Assembly (NCBI GenBank): GCA_011065005.1
Contig: JAAKFP010000146.1
Coordinates: 1-6,516, forward strand
Length of the DNA: 6,516 nt
Direction: 5' to 3'
Source of the DNA: Chlamydiota bacterium
GTDB taxonomy: Bacteria; Chlamydiota; Chlamydiia; Chlamydiales; Waddliaceae
Made by a program: the position numbers and the translations under genes. Numbering within the stretch: position 1 is the stretch's first letter; every line of letters starts with the position of its first letter. The notes under the pieces were generated by a model, which worked only from the letters and a program-made list of their open reading frames with translations, ran no database searches and was not told where the DNA came from. Positions 1-6,396 of this stretch are shown in pieces.

Positions 1-1
1 G

Positions 2-121
2 GCCCACAACCGCTTACAATGGAGGGCCCCTTCACCGTATGGGAATGTGACCCTCCATTGTAAGCGGTTATGAACCAAAATCTTGCACTTATAGATCATT
101 TTCAACTGCGTTTTCTAGGTT
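2..121 (+). repeat. Left arm of a perfect 120-bp inverted repeat
   Basis: Bases 2-121 are identical, as reverse complement, to 6397-6516, with no mismatch over 120 bp. Identity stops at position 122 (A here, C expected from the other arm). The outer part (8-69) is a long hairpin; the inner part (about 70-121) is a non-palindromic tail. I see no open reading frame of note in it and no transposase nearby. It could be a dispersed intergenic palindromic element, the end of a larger repeat cut by the window edge, or one recombination arm of an invertible segment. The repeat itself is certain; its identity is unknown. Confidence 0.97.
8..69. other. Long hairpin within left repeat arm
   Basis: AACCGCTTACAATGGAGGG (8-26) is perfectly complementary to 51-69, giving a 19-bp stem around a 24-nt loop. 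Inside the loop TCAC (32-35) can pair with GTGA (47-50), lengthening the stem beyond a one-sided bulge. No run of T follows the stem on either side, so it does not look like an intrinsic terminator. It resembles REP-type palindromic elements in design, but I do not recognise the sequence. Confidence 0.9.
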
Positions 122-136
122 AATTTTTTCGCATAT

Positions 137-163
137 CCTTCACTTCCTTCGTGTTCTTCGCGT
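137..163. repeat. Degenerate 9-bp tandem repeat, three units
   Basis: Three consecutive 9-mers can be aligned: CCTTCACTT, CCTTCGTGT and TCTTCGCGT, followed by TCAT. The first seven bases, CCTTCAC (137-143), are also complementary to GTGAAGG at 173-179. Strings of this kind (CTTCGTGTTCTTCG and similar) recur in intergenic DNA of many environmental bacteria; that is a recollection, not a search result. The function is unknown. Confidence 0.5.
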
Positions 164-261
164 TCATAGGGGGTGAAGGGTTGCGTTTTAGGACTTGGAT
201 TTTAAATGAAACAAGTATTAACCTCAAGATCTGAAGTAGCTACTCAACCCTCGACTGAATA

Positions 262-278
262 ACCGCGAAGGTCGCGGT
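262..278 (+). other. GC-rich hairpin in icd leader
   Basis: ACCGCGA (262-268) pairs perfectly with TCGCGGT (272-278) around the 3-nt loop AGG. It lies 67 bp before the icd start codon. It is not followed by a T-run, so it is unlikely to be an intrinsic terminator. It may be an mRNA leader structure or a protein-binding site, or it may arise by chance. Confidence 0.45.
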
Positions 279-331
279 AATTAAGCAAGGGTCTGAACGC
301 TTACAGCCTGAGAAAATGGAGAAAAAAATTC

Positions 332-335
332 GGAG
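332..335 (+). promoter_or_regulatory. Ribosome binding site deciding the icd start
   Basis: GGAG at 332-335, in the context CGGAGAAG, lies 10 nt before the ATG at 346. The upstream in-frame ATG at 316 has no comparable purine-rich site. Starting at 316 would also add a basic stretch (MEKKIRRRNV) that is not expected ahead of the conserved IDH core. This favours the start at 346. Confidence 0.7.
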
Positions 336-345
336 AAGAAACGTC

Positions 346-1806
346 ATGGCAGAAGAGAAAACACCAATCACTGTCGCGGAAGGGGATGGGATCGGCCCAG
401 AGATCATGAGCGCAACCTTACACATTTTAAGGGAGTCTGGCGCTAAGTTGGAAATCCATAAAGTGGAAATTGGAGAAAAAGTTTACCTGCAGGGGCATTC
501 CACCGGGATAGAGCCCTCGACCTGGGATACTATTCGAAACACGAAAGCCTTTCTCAAAGCTCCGATTACTACCCCACAAGGTGGTGGGTTTAAAAGTTTA
601 AATGTTACGATTCGAACAAATATGGGACTCTTCGCCAATGTACGCCCTTCTGTGTCATATTATCCCTTCGTTCGAACAAAACATCCCGACATGGACATCG
701 TCATCGTTCGAGAAAATGAAGAAGATTTGTATACCGGCATTGAGTATCGGCAAACTCCCGAAACCTTCCACGCCTTGAAAATCATCACCCGCCCAGGTTG
801 TGAAAAAATCGTCCGCTATGCTTTCGATTATGCTCGTGCAAACGAAAGAAAAAAGGTAACCTGCTTCACCAAAGACAATATCCTCAAACTTTCTGATGGC
901 CTCTTTCATAAGGTCTTTGATGAAATCGCTAAACAATATCCCGATATTGAAAACGAACATTGGATTATCGACATCGGAGCAGCAAAAATGGCAGACACAC
1001 CAGAGAACTTTGATGTGATCGTTTTGCCAAACCTGTATGGGGATATCCTATCCGATGTTGCAGCACAAATCGCGGGATCTGTCGGGCTAGCAGGATCGGC
1101 AAATATTGGAAAAAATAGCGCCATGTTTGAAGCGATCCACGGCTCAGCCCCACGCCGTGCAGGCCAGAACCTAGCAAATCCCTCAGGATTACTTTTGGGG
1201 TCGATTCTCATGCTGGCACACATTGGACAACCCGAAGCGGCTTCTCGTATTCATAATGCCTGGCTGAAAACTATTGAAGACGGCATACACACTTACGACA
1301 TTTTCAAAGAAGATGTCTCAAAGAAAAAAGTTGGTACAAAGGAATTTGCTCAAGCTGTCGTCGAAAGGCTAGGACAAAAGCCTGAAACCCTAAAAGAAAT
1401 TCACTACAAACGACTAGAACAGGTGTCAAATGCTACAAGTGAAATCCTAAAACAAGAACGAAAAAGAAAAAAAGAGATCGTTGGCGTAGATGTTTTTGTT
1501 GAAATAAACGGAGACCACGACGCCCTGCAAGAACAACTCTCCCACCTTGGCGATCAAGAGATGCAATTGACGATGATCGCCGATCGCGGTGCAACAGTTT
1601 GGCCACAAAAAATGCCCGAAGCTACATTGACAGACACCTGGCGCTGTCGTTACATGGCCAAACAAAAAGGAGATACTATTACAAGAAAAGATATCGCTGC
1701 CCTTCTTCAACAATTTGCCGATGAAGGAATTCCCTTCGTGCAAATGGAGACCCTCTGCAACTTCGACGGTCAACCTGGGTATACCGTCGCACAGTACGAG
1801 CAGTAA
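346..1806 (+). CDS. icd: Isocitrate dehydrogenase (probably NADP-dependent) with C-terminal domain
   Basis: This cytosolic TCA-cycle enzyme oxidatively decarboxylates isocitrate to 2-oxoglutarate. The 486-residue protein from the 346 start has the isopropylmalate/isocitrate dehydrogenase fold (about 5-345), then a charged linker (about 355-378, rich in K/R/E). A C-terminal domain (about 379-486) follows, as in the Thermus and Rickettsia enzymes (about 480-500 residues; E. coli Icd is 416). By alignment from memory with E. coli Icd, the isocitrate ligands are present: S84, N86 and R90 in GGGFKSLNVTIR, then R100, R122, Y129 and K176. Metal ligands are D209, D233 and D237 (YGDILSD). The coenzyme motif HGSAPRRAG (265-273) has R270 and R271 where E. 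coli has K344 and Y345. Two positive charges suggest NADP rather than NAD, which usually goes with an acidic residue there. An upstream ATG at 316 is possible but has a weaker ribosome site. The gene stands alone on its strand and converges with the symporter gene. Confidence 0.95.
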   Translation: MAEEKTPITVAEGDGIGPEIMSATLHILRESGAKLEIHKVEIGEKVYLQGHSTGIEPSTWDTIRNTKAFLKAPITTPQGGGFKSLNVTIRTNMGLFANVRPSVSYYPFVRTKHPDMDIVIVRENEEDLYTGIEYRQTPETFHALKIITRPGCEKIVRYAFDYARANERKKVTCFTKDNILKLSDGLFHKVFDEIAKQYPDIENEHWIIDIGAAKMADTPENFDVIVLPNLYGDILSDVAAQIAGSVGLAGSANIGKNSAMFEAIHGSAPRRAGQNLANPSGLLLGSILMLAHIGQPEAASRIHNAWLKTIEDGIHTYDIFKEDVSKKKVGTKEFAQAVVERLGQKPETLKEIHYKRLEQVSNATSEILKQERKRKKEIVGVDVFVEINGDHDALQEQLSHLGDQEMQLTMIADRGATVWPQKMPEATLTDTWRCRYMAKQKGDTITRKDIAALLQQFADEGIPFVQMETLCNFDGQPGYTVAQYEQ

Positions 1807-1824
1807 ACGAGAGGGAAAATAAAA

Positions 1825-1848
1825 CACAGAGAACCAGAGACACAGAGA
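1825..1848. repeat. Degenerate 8-bp tandem repeat in the icd/symporter gap
   Basis: Three 8-mers follow each other: CACAGAGA, ACCAGAGA and CACAGAGA, trailing into AAAAAAGAGAAA. The tract fills much of the 98-bp convergent gap between the two stop codons. I see no clear intrinsic terminator for either gene in this gap; the only stem is a weak 4-bp CGAC/GTCG (1874-1887). CACAGAGA-type strings are common intergenic sequences in environmental bacteria (recollection, not searched). Confidence 0.6.
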
Positions 1849-1904
1849 AAAAAGAGAAATACAAGAGTTATCACGACCAACAAGTCGGCGCGCTCCCAAA
1901 TTTA

Positions 1905-3137
1905 TTAAACGTCGGAGCCTTCGATTTCTACGAGCTCTTCGTGGTAGAATTGGCGTTCGTCAAGTTCCCCTTCCTGCTTCGCAATATATACAGCAACAAC
2001 GGAATCTCCGAGAACATTGAGTACCGTTGACCCCATTTCACGAATCCGATCAATACCGGCAAGAAGACCAAGGCCTTCAATCGGCAGCCCTACAGAAGTG
2101 AATGCCACCGAAAGCATGATAAAGCCGGAGCCAGGTATCCCTGCTGCACCGACCGCAGATAGTGTCGCTGTGACCACAATCGTAATGATGCTATGCCAAT
2201 CTAGATCAATACCATAGGCTTGAGCGATAAAGATCACGCTCATACCTTGAAAGATGGCGGCGCCGTTCATATTCACTGTGGAGCCTAGAGGAAGAACGAA
2301 ACTTGAAATATTTTTTGAAACACCAAGGTTCTCTTGAACGCAATGCATCGAAACTGGCAAAGTAGCGGAACTGCTTGCGGTGGAAAAGGCAAACATAATC
2401 GCATCCCCCATCCCTCTGAAAAATGGCCAGGGGTGTAGTTTTGCGAAGAACCACAGCAGACCGCAAAAGACTACTAGAATATGAATAAAGCATGCCGCGT
2501 AAAATGTAAGAAGAAACTTCAATAAAGGAATCAGAATTTTAATCCCAAACTTCCCCGAAACGGAAGCCATAATAGCAAAAACTCCGATAGGAGAAAACTC
2601 CATCACTATAGAGGTAAGGCGATACATCACATCCGCGAGAGACTCCAAAAACTCAAGGAGCGGCCTCCCTTTTTCCCCCGCAAAGTTGATCGAAATCCCC
2701 AGAAATATAGCAAAAACGATGATTTGTAACATATTTCTTTCAGCAAGAGAACGAACGGGATTCTCGGGAATCACAGACAAGATAATATGTCCTAAACTTG
2801 GTGACTTTTGGACAACAATCTCCCCTGTTCGGATCAGATTCAAGCCAGATCCCGGCTCAAAAATTTTGGCAATGAAGAGCCCGATAGTAATCGCCAACAC
2901 TGTTGTGATCAAATACAGGAGCAAAGTTTTCAAACCGACCCGCCCAAGCTTTTGGGGATCGTGAATGCTCGTAATGCCTACTGTCATAGAAGACAGAACC
3001 AGCAAAACGATAATCATATTGATTAACCTTAAAAAAATATCCCCTATTGGCTTTAAAACCTCAGCACTTTCCCCGAAGACTAATCCGATAACAATACCGA
3101 GGACGAGTGCTATTAAGATTTTCACCCAAAGTTTCAT
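1905..3137 (-). CDS. Dicarboxylate/amino-acid:cation symporter (DAACS/glutamate transporter family)
   Basis: This is an inner-membrane secondary transporter coupling uptake of an amino acid or dicarboxylate to Na+ or H+. At 410 residues it is the usual length for the GltP/GltT/DctA family, with a hydrophobic profile from residue 5 fitting eight helices plus two re-entrant hairpins. Family signatures are in order: the serine-rich HP1 motif FSTASSSATLPV (251-262), TM7 NMNGAA (289-294), HP2 AAGIPGSG (331-338), and TM8 DRIREMGSTVLNVLGD (363-378). Against archaeal GltPh (alignment from memory), N374, T371 and D378 match N401, T398 and D405. The side-chain-binding R397 is S370, D394 is E367 and T314 is A293. 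The substrate may therefore not be glutamate or aspartate. AGGAG (plus-strand CTCCT, 3145-3149) sits 7 nt before the ATG. The gene follows lpxK by 42 bp and may share its transcript. No symbol is given because the substrate is uncertain. Confidence 0.92.
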   Translation of the reverse strand: MKLWVKILIALVLGIVIGLVFGESAEVLKPIGDIFLRLINMIIVLLVLSSMTVGITSIHDPQKLGRVGLKTLLLYLITTVLAITIGLFIAKIFEPGSGLNLIRTGEIVVQKSPSLGHIILSVIPENPVRSLAERNMLQIIVFAIFLGISINFAGEKGRPLLEFLESLADVMYRLTSIVMEFSPIGVFAIMASVSGKFGIKILIPLLKFLLTFYAACFIHILVVFCGLLWFFAKLHPWPFFRGMGDAIMFAFSTASSSATLPVSMHCVQENLGVSKNISSFVLPLGSTVNMNGAAIFQGMSVIFIAQAYGIDLDWHSIITIVVTATLSAVGAAGIPGSGFIMLSVAFTSVGLPIEGLGLLAGIDRIREMGSTVLNVLGDSVVAVYIAKQEGELDERQFYHEELVEIEGSDV

Positions 3138-3144
3138 TCGCAGT

Positions 3145-3167
3145 CTCCTAACATTCTCTCGATTATA
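3145..3167 (-). promoter_or_regulatory. Ribosome site and possible -10 box for the symporter gene
   Basis: On the minus strand AGGAG (3149-3145) precedes the start codon by 7 nt, a strong Shine-Dalgarno site. A perfect TATAAT (3167-3162) lies just upstream in the short gap after lpxK. No convincing -35 box is found 16-18 bp further upstream. The symporter gene may have its own weak promoter in addition to read-through from lpxK. Confidence 0.4.
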
Positions 3168-3179
3168 CTATAATATTCG

Positions 3180-4307
3180 TTAACTTGGTTTCTTTTGCGT
3201 TCTTTTTTCCAAATCCAGCTTTACTTTACCAAGAAAATTTTCCCAACTCTCTTGACCCTCAGTGACCTGAAGATGAATTTTGACCCACACAACCGGGAGG
3301 GGATTTTCCGGCATTTCGGGAAGTTTAACTTTATCCTTTTCGGTACAGACTAACATTTCTGCACCAAGAGATTTATATTTAGTAGCTAATTGCGCAATCT
3401 GCTCGGGACAATAGACATGGTGATCCGGAAATATTTCCTGCCCTACAGCCTGCGCACCTAAATTTCTTACCGTCTCAAAAAAGCGCTCTGGCTGCGCAAT
3501 GCCACAAAAAACACCTACTTTCTTCTCGTTCAGTGTGTTCACTTCATTGCCATATAAGTCATAAAGCTGCACCGTCCCAAGGCAAGTACCTACTATAGGG
3601 GCCGAAGAATACTGCCGAACCCGCAATTTTGCCCCTTCAAAAATCGTTGGATCGTTGACATGGTTTAATACGATGAGATCCGCTCTGGATAGAGACTTAG
3701 GACTCTCACGCAATAGACCTCGAGGGAGGAAATACTCTTGACCGAAGGGGTCGTCCACGTCCATGACTACCACCTCATAGTCCCTTCCTATCCGCCGATG
3801 CTGCATTCCGTCATCCAAAAGGGCAATTTCAACTCCCGCCTTTGCTGCCATATTGGCAGATTTGTGCCGGTCCTTTCCAACAATGACACAGGCCTTCGGC
3901 AGGTTTTCAGCTAGCATGTAGGGTTCATCACCACAATAGGCTGCGGAATGAACAGGCCCTTTACCTGAGCTGAGAATCACTGGCATCGCTAGCTTTTCTG
4001 CTGGTGAACGATACCCGCGGGATAATATGCCAATCGATGCTTCTTCATATAAGGCGTTTCCAAGCATCAGGGTAACCGGAGTCTTTCCGCTCCCTCCGAC
4101 AACAATATTGCCAACGCTGATCACAACAGGCACTGGAGGTTGATACTGTCTTAACCATTCCCGATCATAAGCCCAGTTGCGACAAAAAACGATCAACTGA
4201 TAGGGAAGACTAAGGACCCTAAAAAATCCTTTTAGAAGCAACGCAAAGAAGCCATGTCGCTTTCCTCTCATCACCTGGATGATATATTTTTTCGTCTTAC
4301 TTAACAT
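3180..4307 (-). CDS. lpxK: Tetraacyldisaccharide 4'-kinase (lipid A biosynthesis)
   Basis: LpxK phosphorylates the 4' position of tetraacyldisaccharide 1-phosphate to give lipid IVA, at the cytoplasmic face of the inner membrane. The 375-residue length is slightly above the usual 320-360. A hydrophobic helix with basic flanks (about 19-43) is the expected membrane anchor. The Walker A loop GNIVVGGSGKTP spans 66-77 (K75, T76). Family motifs follow in order: LSRGYR (95-100), GDEP (126-129), DDGMQHRRIGRD (165-176), LPRGLLRE (194-201), FPDHHVY (293-299) and TEKDKVK (322-328). From the Aquifex enzyme, the Asp of GDEP and the His of the DHH motif are catalytic, and both are present. The chosen ATG has only a weak GGAAG 3 nt upstream. 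The next in-frame Met (residue 13) has no better site. It lies 85 bp after gmhA, another LPS gene, and 42 bp before the symporter gene. Confidence 0.96.
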   Translation of the reverse strand: MLSKTKKYIIQVMRGKRHGFFALLLKGFFRVLSLPYQLIVFCRNWAYDREWLRQYQPPVPVVISVGNIVVGGSGKTPVTLMLGNALYEEASIGILSRGYRSPAEKLAMPVILSSGKGPVHSAAYCGDEPYMLAENLPKACVIVGKDRHKSANMAAKAGVEIALLDDGMQHRRIGRDYEVVVMDVDDPFGQEYFLPRGLLRESPKSLSRADLIVLNHVNDPTIFEGAKLRVRQYSSAPIVGTCLGTVQLYDLYGNEVNTLNEKKVGVFCGIAQPERFFETVRNLGAQAVGQEIFPDHHVYCPEQIAQLATKYKSLGAEMLVCTEKDKVKLPEMPENPLPVVWVKIHLQVTEGQESWENFLGKVKLDLEKRTQKKPS

Positions 4308-4392
4308 TGTCTTCCGCTACCTAAATCTATTTTCTTGGAGATTTTTATTTATCTACGGTGAAAAAGGAAAGGGGGTGATACGATACTGAGGT

Positions 4393-5022
4393 CTAGGTGG
4401 ATGTTGGAACCATACTTCCAAGGATTTTTTCTGAGCAAGCTTTTTCCGGCTTTGAAAAGAGGAGGAGTTCGACCATTTCAATAATGACGTGAATCGCTGC
4501 CATATGCGCTTCTTGAACCCGATCCGATGTTTTGAAACCGTCTATGAGTAATTCTAAGTCGGCAACCCCTTTGAGCTTACCACCCTCTTTTCCTAAAAAT
4601 GCCACAGTTGTAAGATCCAGTTGTTTTGCAACTTCTACAGCATTGATAATATTGGGCGAATTACCGCTAGTCGTCAATCCAACAAATACATCTCCCGGTT
4701 TACCATAAGCCTCTACACCTCGAGAAAAAACCCAATCATACCCCAAATCATTGGCGACACAAGTTATATGTCCCTGTTCCGTCAAAGCAATCGCGGGTAA
4801 CGCTGGCCTGCTTCCTCGAAAAAAACCTGTCAACTCTTGAGCAAAGTGTGCAGCATCGCACAAGCTGCCACCATTGCCGGCAATGATCACCTTATTCCCT
4901 CTTTTAAAACAGTCTGCGAGCAACTGAGCTGTATCTCCAATAAAAGAAACAGTTTGAGGTAAAGTAAGCTGCTTTGCAGCACTGGTACAATCATTAACAG
5001 CATTTAGTAAAGCTTGTCTCAT
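4393..5022 (-). CDS. gmhA: Phosphoheptose isomerase (sedoheptulose 7-phosphate isomerase)
   Basis: GmhA converts sedoheptulose 7-phosphate to glycero-manno-heptose 7-phosphate, the first step to ADP-heptose for the LPS inner core; it is a cytosolic SIS-fold enzyme. The protein has 209 residues (E. coli GmhA has 192), with the extra length mostly at the C-terminus. Conserved segments are AGNGGSLCDAAHFAQELTG (48-66), VANDLGYD (89-96), TTSGNS (117-122), GKEGGKL (144-150) and DRVQEAHMAAIH (167-178). All four zinc ligands known from E. coli (H61, E65, Q172, H180) are matched as H59, E63, Q170 and H178. This argues for a true isomerase rather than a DiaA-like or other SIS protein. AAGGA lies 11 nt before the ATG, slightly far, with a nearer GAAG. 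It heads a minus-strand run with lpxK and the symporter gene and is divergent from the membrane-protein gene. Confidence 0.93.
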   Translation of the reverse strand: MRQALLNAVNDCTSAAKQLTLPQTVSFIGDTAQLLADCFKRGNKVIIAGNGGSLCDAAHFAQELTGFFRGSRPALPAIALTEQGHITCVANDLGYDWVFSRGVEAYGKPGDVFVGLTTSGNSPNIINAVEVAKQLDLTTVAFLGKEGGKLKGVADLELLIDGFKTSDRVQEAHMAAIHVIIEMVELLLFSKPEKACSEKILGSMVPTST

Positions 5023-5159
5023 TTAATCTTCATTCCTTTTTCACTTCACGACATCTGTACCATTTTTACCTTTTTTTGAATTTCAAGCAAGCTTCTTCTT
5101 CCAAGGATAAATCTCAAATGCTATTGTAAGGAAAAAATTTACTTAATGGGGTTCAACTT
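5023..5159. promoter_or_regulatory. Divergent intergenic region between gmhA and the membrane-protein gene
   Basis: These 137 bp must hold promoters for both directions. For the plus strand a weak pair is TTCCAA (5099-5104) and TATTGT (5122-5127) with a 17-bp spacer. For the minus strand I find no good consensus pair. An 11-bp palindrome TTGAATTTCAA (5076-5086) lies near the middle and could be an operator shared by both directions. The region is rich in A and T runs. The plus-strand gene has GGGG (5148-5151) 8 nt before its ATG. Confidence 0.35.
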
Positions 5160-6389
5160 ATGATTGGAACACTTTTCTCTCTTGCAATAGCAATTTTTTT
5201 ATTTTTTAGACCTCTACCCGATGAGTCTCTTGGGGAATCTTCCGGTCTTTTGGCAACAATCCTCATTGTCGTTTCTTCCCTTTTTATCATTATCCAAACA
5301 CTGATCACAGTGTTTGCTTGGGGGCCGCTGCAAAAAAACGAGCAAAACTTTACTCCTCGTCTGATGGAATCCTTTAAGAGAGACCGAAATCTTCGGTTTA
5401 CAAATCTTTTATTGCTTTGCTTCCTGCTTTTTACCTATCTCATTATTGTGGACATTCATTTCTTCCACATCTTCAAGCAAAACCATCTACTCATCGCTTG
5501 GACATTGTTTCTTGGAGTTTCTCTAGATTTTTTACACCACCACTTAAAAAGGGTGATGGATTACATGGATCCTTTTCACGTCGTGGATTTCTTTAGCGAC
5601 GAAGCCCAAGAGTGTGTGAGAAACGAAGAAGTGGAAAAGCTATGTGATTGGATCGATACCCTATCAGAAACCACCATCAAAGCGATTACCAGAAACAGCA
5701 CCTCCTTGGCACTTTCCGCTTTGGACAAATTACGCCTCCTTGCTCGCAATTATTTAGGAGTCGCTAAGGGAATCACTTACCATGAAGATGAAGAGGAATC
5801 AACGACGGAAGAAGGTCATGTTAACCATGTAAGTTATACTCTATTCTATCTCTTTCAACGTTTTGAACTCATTTTTGACAAAGCATTGGAACAGAAGCTT
5901 GAGCCAATATGTAGCAACATCATCACAATCCTGGGAAAAATCGCCATTTATGGGGCGAAATATGACATAACAATGGCAAGCTATCCCTTACATTACCTGG
6001 GTAAATTGGCAAAAAGAGCACAAAAGGCAGGAATGCAAGAAGTTGGAAACAGAGCTACACTTACGTTATTAGAAGTGAGTAAGGTGATCATCGAAGAGAT
6101 AAACATCGAATATGTGGAAATTAAGGACCCGTTTTTGAGCATTATCAACTACATGCATGAGATTGCTAAAGACACTTTTAGAAAAGACAGAACGATCAAT
6201 CTCAAAGTCGTGGCTCAGCCATTTTATGACTTAAAAGAACTCTTTAAGAACGAAAAAGTTGCTGCGCACAGAGACACGGAAACGATTATCCTAAGCATCG
6301 ACCGTGTTCTCGACGAGTTTTCTACCCTAGAGACCGTGCTTCAGACCATTCCTCCGATTCCCAAAGTGGTCAAAGAAAAATCTTCTTAG
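5160..6389 (+). CDS. Unrecognised membrane protein: four helices plus large helical C-terminal domain
   Basis: I do not recognise this 409-residue protein. Hydrophobic segments lie at about 2-17, 30-54, 81-101 and 109-125. The 18-29 loop is acidic, while 55-80 and 126-131 (HHHLKR) are basic. The positive-inside rule therefore puts both termini in the cytoplasm. Residues about 132-395 are soluble, mostly helix-prone, with many charged residues and regular leucines. They include an acidic, probably disordered insert HEDEEESTTEEGH (208-220). The tail is proline/lysine-rich (IPPIPKVVKEKSS). I see no Walker, HAMP, kinase, nuclease or other catalytic motif. The C-terminal part could be a helical-repeat scaffold, but that is only a guess. 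The start is supported by GGGG 8 nt upstream and by the hydrophobic segment beginning at once. It is transcribed away from gmhA, and its stop is 7 bp from the right repeat arm. Composition and codon use resemble the neighbours by eye. Confidence 0.85.
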   Translation: MIGTLFSLAIAIFLFFRPLPDESLGESSGLLATILIVVSSLFIIIQTLITVFAWGPLQKNEQNFTPRLMESFKRDRNLRFTNLLLLCFLLFTYLIIVDIHFFHIFKQNHLLIAWTLFLGVSLDFLHHHLKRVMDYMDPFHVVDFFSDEAQECVRNEEVEKLCDWIDTLSETTIKAITRNSTSLALSALDKLRLLARNYLGVAKGITYHEDEEESTTEEGHVNHVSYTLFYLFQRFELIFDKALEQKLEPICSNIITILGKIAIYGAKYDITMASYPLHYLGKLAKRAQKAGMQEVGNRATLTLLEVSKVIIEEINIEYVEIKDPFLSIINYMHEIAKDTFRKDRTINLKVVAQPFYDLKELFKNEKVAAHRDTETIILSIDRVLDEFSTLETVLQTIPPIPKVVKEKSS

Positions 6390-6396
6390 CATTTTG

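Larger units (their letters stand above)
122..345 (+). promoter_or_regulatory. Non-coding leader upstream of icd
   Basis: These 224 bp separate the repeat arm from the dehydrogenase start and hold no convincing gene. They contain a period-9 degenerate repeat (137-163), a 10-bp palindrome AGTAGCTACT (235-244), and a GC-rich hairpin (262-278). A very weak promoter-like pair is TTGGAT (195-200) and TATTAA (216-221), but the 15-bp spacer is short. ACCCT (247-251) and AGGGT (288-292) could form an outer stem around the hairpin. The icd promoter presumably lies here, but I cannot place it with confidence. Confidence 0.4.

Noticed and set aside
296..304. Partial third copy of the repeat (AACGCTTACA near 295-304) and another short match ATTGTAAG (5123-5130)
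   Set aside because: Only about 8 bp match the repeat stem in each case, with no extension, so chance is sufficient.
316..345. Upstream in-frame ATG that would add ten residues to isocitrate dehydrogenase
   Set aside because: No ribosome site precedes 316, while GGAG is well placed before the ATG at 346, and the conserved IDH core begins soon after the second Met.
240..425. A 61-residue minus-strand frame across the icd start
   Set aside because: No ribosome site, it overlaps the icd 5' end, and the peptide has no recognisable character.
655..1223. Long antisense reading frames inside icd, and similar frames opposite or within the symporter gene
   Set aside because: They lie in other frames of well-supported conserved genes, lack ribosome sites and give compositions unlike real proteins.
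4323..4344. Stem AAATCT/AGATTT followed by a T-rich stretch between gmhA and lpxK, read as a terminator
   Set aside because: Six weak A/T-rich pairs with a 10-nt loop, and the T-run is on the plus strand where no gene is being transcribed.
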